From an uncultured Collinsella sp. (lineage in GTDB: Bacteria > Actinomycetota > Coriobacteriia > Coriobacteriales > Coriobacteriaceae): a DNA stretch of 17,430 bases. Under the pieces are notes generated by a model. The model ran no database searches. It was not told the DNA's origin and was given only the letters and a program-made list of their open reading frames with translations. Positions 5,730 through 13,777 of this stretch are shown here, one piece after another; positions within the stretch are counted from its first letter, which is position 1, and each line of letters begins with the position of its first letter. The stretch spans positions 1-17,430 of the forward strand of contig URIE01000031.1 in the NCBI GenBank assembly GCA_900547805.1, given 5' to 3'. The position numbers and the translations under genes were made by a program.

Positions 5730-6530
5730 GTGGGATTTCGCGACGTTAAGCGTTCTAAGAGCGCAAAAGACACGCGTATCATTGCAATCATCAACCAAAA
5801 AGGCGGTGTCGGTAAGTCGACGACGGCTGTAAATCTTGCCGCAGCACTGGGTGAGCAGGGTCGTAAGACACTGATTGTCGATTTTGATCCGCAGGGAAAC
5901 AGCACCAGCGGATTTGGAATTGAAAAAGAAGACCTTGATCACTGCATCTATGATGCATTGTTGAATGATGTGCCGGCAGAATCGCTTGTTCTTGATACAA
6001 ATTGCAAAAAGGTATTCGTAATTCCAGCTACGATTCAGCTTGCAGGTGCCGAAATTGAGCTCGTAAGCGCAATTGCTCGTGAAACCCGCCTCAAAGATTT
6101 GCTTGAGCCAATTCAGGACGACTTCGATTTTATTTTCATTGACTGTCCTCCTTCGCTCGGCCTGCTTACTATCAATGCCTTGACCGCAGCAGATAGCGTT
6201 TTGATTCCAATCCAGTGTGAGTATTACGCACTTGAGGGCGTTACGAAGCTGCTTGAGTCAATGAAGATGGTCAAATCACGTCTGAACAAGGGCTTAGACA
6301 CCTATGGCGTGCTTATGACCATGTATGACTCACGTACTTCTTTGTCGAATCAGGTTGTTGAGGAAGTTCAATCGTACTTTGGTGATAAGGCGTTTAAGAC
6401 GCTGATTCCCCGTACTGTTAAAATCTCTGAAGCTCCGTCTTTTGGAGAACCGGTAATTACCTATGCACCTCAAAACAAGGGTGCAAAAGCGTATATGAAC
6501 CTTGCAAAAGAGGTGATCAAGCGTGCCTAG
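5730..6530 (+). CDS. parA: Chromosome-partitioning ATPase ParA (Soj)
   Basis: The ATPase of the ParABS system: ATP-bound dimers coat the nucleoid, and ParB-stimulated hydrolysis drives origin segregation. The 266 residues contain the deviant Walker A K24-GGVGKST (24-31) with its signature lysine, Walker A' (LIVDFDPQGNSTSG), Walker B (FIFIDCPPSLG) and the late RTVKISEAPSFGEPV block typical of Soj/ParA. A basic stretch of about 16 residues precedes the P-loop domain. The GTG start at 5730 follows AGGAGG (5720-5725); no alternative upstream start has better support. A TTGACA at 5699-5704 could be a -35 element, but I see no convincing -10 at the right distance. parA overlaps parB by 8 bp, so they are translationally coupled. 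Confidence 0.97.
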   Translation: MGFRDVKRSKSAKDTRIIAIINQKGGVGKSTTAVNLAAALGEQGRKTLIVDFDPQGNSTSGFGIEKEDLDHCIYDALLNDVPAESLVLDTNCKKVFVIPATIQLAGAEIELVSAIARETRLKDLLEPIQDDFDFIFIDCPPSLGLLTINALTAADSVLIPIQCEYYALEGVTKLLESMKMVKSRLNKGLDTYGVLMTMYDSRTSLSNQVVEEVQSYFGDKAFKTLIPRTVKISEAPSFGEPVITYAPQNKGAKAYMNLAKEVIKRA

Positions 6531-7428
6531 TGCAAAGAAACGTGGCGGATTGGGGCGTGGACTCAATGCTTTGGTCTCAGAGGCCGAGTATGAGACCGGC
6601 GGTTCGGCTGCATCGGCTTCAAATGCCGCATCTGAAACGAAAGTACCTATTGAGGATATCGTTCCCAATCCTAATCAGCCGCGAATTCACTTTAACGAAA
6701 CTGAACTTCGTGAGTTGAGCGAGTCAATCCAAGAACATGGCGTTTTGCAGCCGCTTTTAGTTCGCAAACATGGAAACGGCTATGAGATCATCGCTGGTGA
6801 GCGTCGTTACCAGGCGTCAAAGCTTGCTGGTCTTGAGGAACTGCCTGTCATCATTAAAGATGTTAATGATGAAGAGATGCTGGCTCTTGCTCTTATCGAA
6901 AACCTTCAACGTTCTGATCTGAATCCCGTCGAAGAGGCTAAGGGCTATCGCCAGCTCATCGATGCTAGCGGTATGACCCAGGAGGCATTGTCGAAGGCCG
7001 TAAGCAAGTCACGCTCTGCAATTACAAACTCGCTGCGCCTTCTCGATCTCCCCGAAGTAGTTCAGCAGATGATTTTTGAGGGTAAACTTACTGCTGGTCA
7101 CGCACGTGCGATTCTTGCAGTTCCCTATGAGGATGCTCGAATTCGACTTGCAGAGAAGGTTGTTGCGGAGGGCCTTTCCGTAAGAGCGACAGAAAATCTT
7201 GCTCCATTGTTTTCTGCCGGAGAGACACCTAAGACGCCGCGGCCTGCAACGCCTCAGTCTTTTAAAAAGGCTGCGCGTGTACTTCGTCAGGTATTTAATA
7301 CCAACGTGCGTGTGAAGAGCTCGCGAGGAAAGAATAAGATTGAGATTGAGTTTAAAGACGAGGAAGAGCTCTCTCGTATTCTTGGTGAAATGATTCAGTT
7401 TGATCAAGGAGGCCAAGATGAGGAATAA
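6523..7428 (+). CDS. parB: Chromosome-partitioning protein ParB (Spo0J)
   Basis: A 301-residue CTP-dependent DNA clamp that binds parS, spreads, recruits SMC and stimulates ParA. In order: a basic N-terminal KKRGGLGRGLNALV that in this family stimulates ParA; a Ser/Ala-rich linker (about 22-40); the ParB/Srx-like N domain with CTP-binding motifs GERRYQA (92-98) and ENLQR (126-130); a helix-turn-helix for parS (about 151-175, MTQEALSKAVSKSRSAITN); and a C-terminal dimerisation domain (about 245-300). The GTG start at 6523 lies inside parA and has AGAGGTG upstream. The stop overlaps the following small gene by 11 bp. All key motifs look intact, and the matching parS array lies just upstream of parA. 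Confidence 0.97.
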   Translation: MPSAKKRGGLGRGLNALVSEAEYETGGSAASASNAASETKVPIEDIVPNPNQPRIHFNETELRELSESIQEHGVLQPLLVRKHGNGYEIIAGERRYQASKLAGLEELPVIIKDVNDEEMLALALIENLQRSDLNPVEEAKGYRQLIDASGMTQEALSKAVSKSRSAITNSLRLLDLPEVVQQMIFEGKLTAGHARAILAVPYEDARIRLAEKVVAEGLSVRATENLAPLFSAGETPKTPRPATPQSFKKAARVLRQVFNTNVRVKSSRGKNKIEIEFKDEEELSRILGEMIQFDQGGQDEE

Positions 7429-7672
7429 GATTTTTACTGCGATTGCATTGGTGACGACTGTCGCGGCTGGTGCCTTTGCTGGCTATAAGATCGCGACAGA
7501 TGATGAACTTCGAGGTCGTTTGCTTCGTGGTGCGCAAGATATCGTTGATACGTCCAAGAAGAAAATGGATGTTATGACAGAAGATGTTGCCATGCGTACT
7601 GCTCAGGTAACGAAGAATCCCAAGATTAATCAAGGTTGGGTTAGCAACCAATGGGAAAATGTAGGCTATTAG
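7418..7672 (+). CDS. Small membrane-anchored protein at the end of the parAB operon (YtxH-like style)
   Basis: An 84-residue protein with one N-terminal hydrophobic segment (about 5-23, IFTAIALVTTVAAGAFAGY) followed by a charged helical tail (DDELRGRLLRGAQDIVDTSKKK). That layout resembles small YtxH-like membrane proteins, but similarity is in style only and I cannot assign a family. There is no lipobox. The hydrophobic part could be an uncleaved anchor or a signal peptide; the former seems more likely because no clear small-residue cleavage site precedes the charged region. The ATG at 7418 has a strong AAGGAGG (7406-7412) and overlaps the parB 3' end by 11 bp, so it is coupled to parB. An earlier in-frame TTG (7400) would overlap that ribosome-binding site. 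A terminator follows at 7703. Confidence 0.8.
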   Translation: MRNKIFTAIALVTTVAAGAFAGYKIATDDELRGRLLRGAQDIVDTSKKKMDVMTEDVAMRTAQVTKNPKINQGWVSNQWENVGY

Positions 7673-7680
7673 GTACCTAA
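7669..7680. repeat. Palindrome TTAGGTACCTAA, copy 2
   Basis: Identical to the palindrome at 4165-4176, including the following C. Here it overlaps the TAG stop codon of the small membrane protein gene and lies 22 bp before the terminator. Both copies are near the ends of genes in the origin-proximal block. Confidence 0.5.
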
Positions 7681-7702
7681 CAATTACATAGCATTTATTT
7701 AA

Positions 7703-7745
7703 GGGCCCTTGTCTGATTCATGAGACAAGGGCCCCTTATTTTGTC
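7703..7745 (+). terminator. Terminator after the parAB operon
   Basis: GGGCCCTTGTCT (7703-7714) pairs with AGACAAGGGCCC (7723-7734) around an 8-nt loop, and is followed by the T-rich CTTATTTTG. It ends rsmG/parAB transcription. The stem could also act as a backup on the minus strand, though its T run there is poor. Confidence 0.85.
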
Positions 7746-7788
7746 CGTAAAAAATGGGAAAGGTAGCAGCTGGTCCAAAATTGAGGTC

Positions 7789-7834
7789 AATAAATGAAAC
7801 GGCCTCGGTTGCATATCCTGCAACCGAGGCCGTT
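7789..7834 (-). terminator. Terminator of rlmN
   Basis: AACGGCCTCGGTTGCA (7798-7813) and TGCAACCGAGGCCGTT (7819-7834) form a perfect 16-bp stem with a 5-nt loop. Read on the minus strand it is followed by TTTCATTTATT, a T-rich tail. It lies 37 bp after the rlmN stop, back to back with the parAB terminator. Confidence 0.85.
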
Positions 7835-7837
7835 CGA

Positions 7838-7853
7838 TGTTTCACATGAAAAG
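7838..7853. other. Degenerate parS-like sequence
   Basis: TGTTTCACATGAAAAG matches parS at 13 of 16 positions: one half-site is intact and the other is damaged, with the central CG changed to CA. It lies between the rlmN stop and its terminator. It may be a decayed or weak parS, or coincidence. Confidence 0.25.
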
Positions 7854-7871
7854 TTTTGGAGTGCGACTCCC

Positions 7872-8924
7872 CTATGCGTTCCTCTGAACTTTGAAGCGCT
7901 GTTTCAGCTGTCCGCAAGCGGCGTCAATATCGTTACCACGGGAGTTACGAATCGTGGTCTCGATGCCACGGGACTCAAGACGACGCTGAAGATCCTCAAC
8001 CTTATGAATCGGCGACGGCTTGAGCGGGCTGCCCTCGATGTCGTTAAGTTGAATCAGGTTGACGTGGCACAGCGTTCCCTCGCAGAAGTCGCAGAGTGCC
8101 TGCATCTCGGGATTCGTATCGTTGACGCCTTCGATCATGGCATACTCATAGGTCGGGCGGCGGCCAGTCTTCTCGGTGTAGAGCTGAAGCGCTTCGTGAA
8201 GGCGAAGCAGCGTGTACTTCTTAACACCGGGCATGAGCTTATTGCGCGTCGACTGGATGGCGGAATGCAGGGAAACGGCAAGCGTGAACTGCTCGGGGAT
8301 GTCGGCAAATTTGCGAATACCGGGAATAACGCCGCTGGTAGAGACGGTGAGGTGACGAGCGCCGATACCGATGCCATCGGGGTCGTTGAGGATACGCAGT
8401 GCCTTGAGAACCTCGTCGTAGTTGGCAAACGGCTCGCCCTGGCCCATGAAGACAACGCTTGTGGCACGCTCGCCAAAGTCGTTGGATACATGAAGTACCT
8501 GGTCGACAATCTCTTGAGCGGTCAGAGAACGCTTGAGGCCGTTGAGACCGGTAGCGCAAAAGGCGCAGCCCATGCCGCAGCCTGCCTGGGTGGAAACGCA
8601 GACGGAAAGCTTGTTACGACGGGGCATGCCGACAGTCTCGACGGAAATGCCATCGTGGTACTCGAGCAGATACTTGCGCGAGCCATCTTTGGAAACCTGC
8701 TTGGTGAGTTCAGTCGGCGTATCAAAGGCAAAAGCCTCTTTAAGCTGCTCACGGAAAGCCTTGGGAAGGTTGGTCATATCGTCAAACGAACAAACGTTCT
8801 TCTCAAAGACCCATTCGATGAGCTGCTTTGCGCGGAAGGCGGGCTGGCCAAGTTCGGCCACGAGCTCGCGAATATCGTTTTGGCTCAAGTCGCGAATGTC
8901 CTGAGATTTAGTCCTGGGATTCAT
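7872..8924 (-). CDS. rlmN: Dual-specificity 23S rRNA/tRNA adenine-C2 methyltransferase RlmN
   Basis: A radical-SAM enzyme that methylates C2 of an adenine in the peptidyl-transferase centre of 23S rRNA and, in characterised homologues, A37 of some tRNAs. The 350-residue protein has an N-terminal accessory domain (about 10-95, with QLIEWVFEKNV) and the radical-SAM CxxxCxxC cluster motif at C116, C120 and C123 (AGCGMGCAFCATG). MGQGEPFANYDEV and the SAM-contacting SLHSA segment follow. C337 in IDAACGQL corresponds to the methyl-carrying/resolving C-terminal cysteine. That pattern favours RlmN over the resistance enzyme Cfr, but motif reading alone does not exclude a Cfr-like activity. The ATG at 8924 has AAAGGC upstream. 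It is transcribed alone, toward the origin, with its own terminator, and diverges from ddl. Confidence 0.94.
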   Translation of the reverse strand: MNPRTKSQDIRDLSQNDIRELVAELGQPAFRAKQLIEWVFEKNVCSFDDMTNLPKAFREQLKEAFAFDTPTELTKQVSKDGSRKYLLEYHDGISVETVGMPRRNKLSVCVSTQAGCGMGCAFCATGLNGLKRSLTAQEIVDQVLHVSNDFGERATSVVFMGQGEPFANYDEVLKALRILNDPDGIGIGARHLTVSTSGVIPGIRKFADIPEQFTLAVSLHSAIQSTRNKLMPGVKKYTLLRLHEALQLYTEKTGRRPTYEYAMIEGVNDTNPEMQALCDFCEGTLCHVNLIQLNDIEGSPLKPSPIHKVEDLQRRLESRGIETTIRNSRGNDIDAACGQLKQRFKVQRNA

Positions 8925-8939
8925 GGAAGCCTTTCGATT

Positions 8940-8969
8940 TTGGGGAAACGTAGAGGGTATCGCTACAAT
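8940..8969 (+). promoter_or_regulatory. Possible promoter for ddl-dinG
   Basis: TACAAT (8964-8969) is a good -10 candidate 40 bp before the ddl start. The best -35, TTGGGG (8940-8945) with 18-bp spacing, is poor. The 85-bp rlmN-ddl gap must hold divergent promoters, so this is a reasonable but weak call. Confidence 0.35.
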
Positions 8970-9009
8970 ATGGTATCAGCTGCAAAAATTATAGAGGAGG
9001 AGTCTGCCC

Positions 9010-9975
9010 ATGCCGGGTAAAAGCCTAGAGAACATGCACGTAGCGGTCTTAGCGGGCGGTCATTCCGCCGAGCGCGAGATCTCGCTCGATTCGGGAAAGA
9101 ACGTTGTGGTGGCACTGAAGGAAGCCGGCTACACCTCGGTGGAGCTGCTTGACACGGCCGCTGATGACTTTATGGTAACCATGGCGACCAGCGGATTCGA
9201 TGTGGCATTTATCGCCATGCACGGCGCCGGCGGTGAGGATGGCGCCATGCAGGGTGCCATGGAGACCCTGGGTATCCCCTACACGGCCTCGGGCGTACTT
9301 GCCAGCGCCTGCGGAGCCGACAAGGAGGTCTCTAAGCTCCTATACGCCAAGGCGGGCATTCCCATTGCCCCCGGCCTTGCGCTCGAGGTGGGCGACGAAG
9401 TCGATATCGATCATATCGTCGAGGTTTGTGGCGAGCGCTGCTTTGTGAAGCCGGCCGTCAACGGTTCCAGTTATGGCATTTCCCTGGTCCATGAGCCCTC
9501 CGAGCTGCCCGCGGCAATCGCCAAGGCGTTTGAGTACGGCGACAAAGTGCTGGTCGAGAAGTGCATCGAGGGTACCGAGATCACCGTCGGCGTATACGGC
9601 GAAGATGACGTGCGCGCCCTGCCGATTGTCGAGATTCGTAAGCCCGAGGACTGCGAGTTCTACGATCTGGACGTGAAGTATGTCGACCCTGCGGACATCC
9701 ATCGCATTCCGGCGCAGATTTCACCCGAGAATTACGCTCACGCTCAGGAGCTTGCCTGCGCCGCTCACAAGGCCCTCGGTTGCCTGGGTATCTCGCGCAG
9801 CGACTTTATTGTGAGTGAGGACGGCCCCGTTATCCTCGAGACCAATACCATTCCCGGCATGACCGATACGTCGCTGTATCCGGATGAGATCCGCCACACC
9901 GACGACATGACGTTCCCGCAGGTCTGTGACAGCCTGATTCGTATGGGCCTTCGTCGAGCGGGCATTGCATGCTAA
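9010..9975 (+). CDS. ddl: D-alanine--D-alanine ligase
   Basis: An ATP-grasp enzyme that joins two D-alanines for peptidoglycan precursors in the cytoplasm. The 321-residue length is usual. The motifs are GGHSAEREISL (16-26, with catalytic E21), HGAGGEDG (71-78), TASGVLAS followed by K105, KPAVNGSSYGIS (147-158), the omega-loop EFYDLDVKYVD (216-226), RSD (263-265) and the metal-binding ETNTIPGMT (277-285). The tyrosine of K223-Y224 sits where D-Ala-D-Ala ligases have Tyr and D-lactate-using ligases often have Phe. This favours the normal vancomycin-susceptible dipeptide. The ATG at 9010 follows a strong AGGAGGAG. The stop overlaps dinG by 7 bp, making a two-gene unit. Confidence 0.95.
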   Translation: MPGKSLENMHVAVLAGGHSAEREISLDSGKNVVVALKEAGYTSVELLDTAADDFMVTMATSGFDVAFIAMHGAGGEDGAMQGAMETLGIPYTASGVLASACGADKEVSKLLYAKAGIPIAPGLALEVGDEVDIDHIVEVCGERCFVKPAVNGSSYGISLVHEPSELPAAIAKAFEYGDKVLVEKCIEGTEITVGVYGEDDVRALPIVEIRKPEDCEFYDLDVKYVDPADIHRIPAQISPENYAHAQELACAAHKALGCLGISRSDFIVSEDGPVILETNTIPGMTDTSLYPDEIRHTDDMTFPQVCDSLIRMGLRRAGIAC

Positions 9976-12863
9976 TCGAGGACGCGGTTTCGTCAGGAAC
10001 GCCGCAGTTTGTCATCGACTCCTATGCCACGCTTGCCGAACGCGCCAAAACGCAGTCCTTCGGCCTTATCGAGGAAGATGTGATTGTCCTCGATACCGAG
10101 ACCACGGGTCTTTCGGTGCAGGACAATGAGCTGATCGAGATCTCGGCGGCCCGTCTTTCGGGCCGCGAGGTCATCGACCGCTTCGATACCTTCGTGCATC
10201 CCAAACAGCTGATTCCCGCCGAGATTACCGAACTCACGAGCATTACAAATGCCGATGTGGCAGATGCCCCGTCGGCCGTTGAGGCCGTCGCCGCTCTCGC
10301 CGATTTTGTCGGCGGTTGCCCGGTGATCGCACATAACGCCACGTTCGACCGCTCGTTTATCGAGTCGGTCAAAGGCGGCGTCAACGTGAGCGATATTTGG
10401 ATCGATTCGCTGGCGCTGTCGCGCATCGCGCTTCCGCGCCTGGCCTCGCACAAGCTGTCTTTTATGGCCGATCTGTTTGGCTGCGACTCGGTATCACACC
10501 GTGCCAATGCCGACGTCGACGCCCTGTGTGGCGTATGGCGCGTGTTGCTCGTGGCGCTCACCGACTTGCCCCAGGGCCTCATGGCGCGCCTAGCCGACAT
10601 GCATCCGGACGTGCCTTGGTCCTATCGTCCTATCTTTTCATTCTTGGCAGGGCAGAACCCTGGTTCTATCTTCTCTCTCAGCGCCGCTCGTGCTGACGTT
10701 CTCAAGGCCGATCGCGCCGACGATCGGGTGGACGCCGATGAACTGCCGGTACTCAAGATGCCGAGTCGTGAGGAGATCGAGGCAGACTATGCGCCAGGTG
10801 GCCTGGTCAATCGCATGTATCCCACCTACGAGCCGCGTGATGAGCAGATCGCTATGGCGCTCGAGGTCCGCGATGCGCTGGTCACGGGCACTCATCGTGT
10901 AATTGAGGCGGGCACGGGCGTCGGCAAATCGATGGCCTATCTGGTGCCTTTTGCCGAGGCAGCGCGCCGTAACAACATCACGGTTGGTATTGCGACCAAA
11001 TCGAACAATCTTGCCGACCAGCTCATGTACCACGAGCTGCCAAAACTTGCCGAGCAACTGGACGGTGGTCTGTCATTTTGCGCCCTCAAGGGCTATGACC
11101 ACTATCCGTGCCTGCGCAAGCTTGAGCGCATGAGCCGAGGCCAGGTCGAGATTACCACCAAGCGCGATCCGGCGGACACGCTCACGGCGGTCGCGGTCAT
11201 TATGGCGTACGTCTGCCAATCAGCCGATGGCGACCTCGACTCGCTCGGCATTCGGTGGCGCAGCGTCAACCGCCCCGACTTTACGACGGCCTCGCGCGAG
11301 TGTGCTCGTCGCCTCTGCCCGTTTTTCCCTGATAAATGTTTGGTCCACGGCGCTCGCCGTCGTGCGGCGCATGCCGATGTGGTGGTCACCAACCATTCCC
11401 TGCTGTTCCGCAATGTCGCGGCCGAGGGCAGGATTTTACCTCCGATTCGTCATTGGGTAATCGACGAGGCCCATTCCATCGAGTGCGAGGCGCGCCGTCA
11501 GTGGGCGCGCGTGGTGTCGGCGGATGAATCGCGCGTTCTGTTTGAGCGCCTGGGTGGCTCGAGCGCCGGCGCGCTAAGCCAGGTTTCCCGTGATTTGGCA
11601 ACCTCCGAGGGCTCTACGCTCTATCTGGGCCTTACTGCCAAGGCGACGTCGACGGCTGCGCGCGCGAGCATGGCAATCGCCGACGTGTTCGATGGCGTTC
11701 GCGAGCTCGGTCGCCGTGCCCGTGGGGGTTATGACAATGCCAATCTATGGATTGGCCCCGAGCTGCGCGAATCTGACGACTGGCATGATTTCTTACAGTC
11801 GGCCTACGCTGCCATCGACGCATTGGAACAGGCTGACAAGAGCGTCGACGCGCTGGTGCAAGCCGTCGCCGCCGACAAGCCCGAGGTTGTTGTCGACCTG
11901 GGTGATATCTCGCGCCGCCTGCACGAGCTGGCCGAGAACCTCAAACTCATCATTGATGGCACCGATGAACACTACGTGTATTCGCTGCAGGTCAATCGCA
12001 GACTGCGTGCCGGCGGAGAGTCAATGACCGCAGAGCGCATCGACATTGGCGAGGCCTTGGCGACCGAATGGCTGCCCGAGGTTCACACGGCTATCTTTGC
12101 CTCGGCGACCATGACGGTGTCCAAAAGCTTTGAACACTTTAACCACGCGGTCGGCCTCGATCGCATCGGTGCTTCAACATCCTCATCGTTGCACTTGGAC
12201 TCGAGCTACGACTTCGATTCGAACATGGCAGTAGTCGTTGCGGGCGATATTCCCGATCCGCGCGATCGTGAGAGCTATCTTACGGCGCTCGAGCGCGTGC
12301 TGGTCGACGCCCATCTTGCCATGGGCGGATCGGTGCTCACGTTGTTCACCAATCGGCGCGACATGGAAGACCTGTACGCCCGCGTTGAGCCCAAGATGGC
12401 CCGTGCGGGTCTGGAGCTCAACTGCCAGCAGCGCAACTCATCTCCTCGTCGCCTGCGCGACCGGTTTATCAATGAGCCGACCTCGTCGCTTTTTGCGCTT
12501 AAGGCCTTCTGGGAGGGGTTTGACGCCAGCGGCGAGACGCTGCGTTGCGTCATCATTCCCAAGCTGCCGTTCTCGAGCCCCACGGACCCGCTCTGGTGCG
12601 AGCGCAACCTGCGCGAAGACCGCGCTTGGGCGCGCTATTCGCTGCCCGAGGCGGTGCTCGAGGTTAAGCAGGCGGCCGGCCGCCTTATCCGCTCGTCGAC
12701 CGATTGCGGTGTGCTGATTCTGGCCGACCCGCGCCTGGTGACGAAGGGCTACGGGAAGAAGTTCTTAACGTCGCTGCCCACGAGCTCCTACCAGCGCATC
12801 GAATCGGCGCAGATTGGTCACTATCTGCAACTGTGGCGCGCACGTCACGAGCGGCGGCGCTAA
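9969..12863 (+). CDS. dinG: DinG-family helicase with N-terminal DEDDh 3'-5' exonuclease domain
   Basis: A 964-residue XPD-like superfamily 2 helicase fused to a DnaQ-type exonuclease. The exonuclease shows D42-x-E44 (VLDTETTGL), D127 (HNATFD) and H177/D182 (SHRANAD), a complete DEDDh set. The helicase shows Walker A GTGVGKS (315-321), a DEAH box (499-502), the SAT motif FASATMT, FWEGFDASG, and motif VI QAAGRLIR (901-908). Four cysteines (C381, C445, C450, C457) lie between Walker A and DEAH, with the last three in a C-x4-C-x6-C cluster just before the conserved ARRRAAHADVVVTNHSLL. This is where XPD/DinG enzymes bind a 4Fe-4S cluster. Expected roles are unwinding of R-loops, D-loops or G-quadruplexes and nucleolytic trimming. 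The ATG overlaps ddl. The stop overlaps the stop of the convergent WYL gene by 4 bp, with no terminator between them. Confidence 0.93.
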   Translation: MLIEDAVSSGTPQFVIDSYATLAERAKTQSFGLIEEDVIVLDTETTGLSVQDNELIEISAARLSGREVIDRFDTFVHPKQLIPAEITELTSITNADVADAPSAVEAVAALADFVGGCPVIAHNATFDRSFIESVKGGVNVSDIWIDSLALSRIALPRLASHKLSFMADLFGCDSVSHRANADVDALCGVWRVLLVALTDLPQGLMARLADMHPDVPWSYRPIFSFLAGQNPGSIFSLSAARADVLKADRADDRVDADELPVLKMPSREEIEADYAPGGLVNRMYPTYEPRDEQIAMALEVRDALVTGTHRVIEAGTGVGKSMAYLVPFAEAARRNNITVGIATKSNNLADQLMYHELPKLAEQLDGGLSFCALKGYDHYPCLRKLERMSRGQVEITTKRDPADTLTAVAVIMAYVCQSADGDLDSLGIRWRSVNRPDFTTASRECARRLCPFFPDKCLVHGARRRAAHADVVVTNHSLLFRNVAAEGRILPPIRHWVIDEAHSIECEARRQWARVVSADESRVLFERLGGSSAGALSQVSRDLATSEGSTLYLGLTAKATSTAARASMAIADVFDGVRELGRRARGGYDNANLWIGPELRESDDWHDFLQSAYAAIDALEQADKSVDALVQAVAADKPEVVVDLGDISRRLHELAENLKLIIDGTDEHYVYSLQVNRRLRAGGESMTAERIDIGEALATEWLPEVHTAIFASATMTVSKSFEHFNHAVGLDRIGASTSSSLHLDSSYDFDSNMAVVVAGDIPDPRDRESYLTALERVLVDAHLAMGGSVLTLFTNRRDMEDLYARVEPKMARAGLELNCQQRNSSPRRLRDRFINEPTSSLFALKAFWEGFDASGETLRCVIIPKLPFSSPTDPLWCERNLREDRAWARYSLPEAVLEVKQAAGRLIRSSTDCGVLILADPRLVTKGYGKKFLTSLPTSSYQRIESAQIGHYLQLWRARHERRR

Positions 12864-13777
12864 AGCGGACAGACGAGGGTTTTTGTCATATCGCACAGAC
12901 GCTTTGACAGGGCGGGGTAATCCAAGATGCGGATGGCTCCGCCCGCTGCGATTATCTGGCTCAGTAGCCAACGCTCGGAGCCGTAATGCACGGTTACCGT
13001 TGCCATGTCTGCCCCGCTGCGCTCGATTAGGGTGATGCCGGCCCAGTCCAGATGCTCCGCCATATCGAATGGCATCAAGAGCTTTGCGCTACGCTGCGTC
13101 CGGGCAAGGGAATCGTGGAGGGATGCGACGCCCGGTGTGTGAGGCACGACGGAGTCTTCCGTCAAGGTGAGTCCCTCGATTTTATCCATGCGATAGGTGC
13201 GCTGCTCATCGACCGCGATGTCCCAGGCAATCAGGTATGTTTGGTCGCCGTTTACCGTAATGCGCAAGGGGTCGACCAGACGCTCGCGTGGCCGCGCATC
13301 GTCCATCGAGCGATACGAGATGCGGCAACGAACACCGTCCTGAATGGCGCAGCTCAGCTGCTGCCAGTGCGACCCGTGGTTGACGGTGTCAAAGACGCGC
13401 TGGTTATAGCCGAGCTCTTCGGGCAGAAGGGCATGTCGAATCCGAGCTGCCGTCTGCGGCTCGATCCCCAACGATTCAAGTTCATGGTTGAGCACAGCGC
13501 CTTCGGCGGCACTCAGACGCAGCGGTAGCACACGTCCAGCGTCACCGGTGAGGACCACACGCTCGCCGTGGCATTCGCAGATGATGCGCGCACCCGATTC
13601 TCGGTCCGCGAGCGTCGAGACGATCTCGAGAATCTCGTCGAGCGATACTCCCGTGATGTCAAAGCGGCCGCAAATCTCGGTTCGTGTCATGCCGCTCTCG
13701 CCGGCGGCGTAGAGGGCCTCCATGATGTCGATGGCGCGCGAGAGCCTCTGCTCGCTGGTGAGTTTACGCACGGGCAT
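12860..13777 (-). CDS. WYL-domain transcriptional regulator, second gene of a PafB/PafC-like pair
   Basis: A 305-residue regulator. Residues of about 5-60 form a helix-turn-helix (LSRAIDIMEAL, MTRTEICGRFDITGVSLDEIL). Residues of about 140-205 form the WYL domain, with TYLIAWD (180-186) in place of the canonical WYL and a basic patch YRMDKI (195-200). A C-terminal extension (about 225-305) resembles the WCX region. WYL domains sense ligands or nucleic acid; in mycobacteria the PafB/PafC pair responds to DNA damage by binding single-stranded DNA. The start is taken as ATG 13777. An in-frame TTG at 13798 is possible, but the AAAGGA there then falls inside the gene. It overlaps its partner by 14 bp. 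The stop overlaps the convergent dinG stop. Confidence 0.82.
   Translation of the reverse strand: MPVRKLTSEQRLSRAIDIMEALYAAGESGMTRTEICGRFDITGVSLDEILEIVSTLADRESGARIICECHGERVVLTGDAGRVLPLRLSAAEGAVLNHELESLGIEPQTAARIRHALLPEELGYNQRVFDTVNHGSHWQQLSCAIQDGVRCRISYRSMDDARPRERLVDPLRITVNGDQTYLIAWDIAVDEQRTYRMDKIEGLTLTEDSVVPHTPGVASLHDSLARTQRSAKLLMPFDMAEHLDWAGITLIERSGADMATVTVHYGSERWLLSQIIAAGGAIRILDYPALSKRLCDMTKTLVCPL

Noticed and set aside
7872..8924. Cfr-type antibiotic resistance methyltransferase
   Set aside because: Length, context next to housekeeping genes, and overall RlmN-like motifs favour the chromosomal housekeeping enzyme.
7794..9020. A 408-codon plus-strand open frame across rlmN
   Set aside because: It is antisense to rlmN, whose radical-SAM cysteines and full-length family motifs are unambiguous; the antisense product has no domain and would run through the rlmN terminator and the ddl start.
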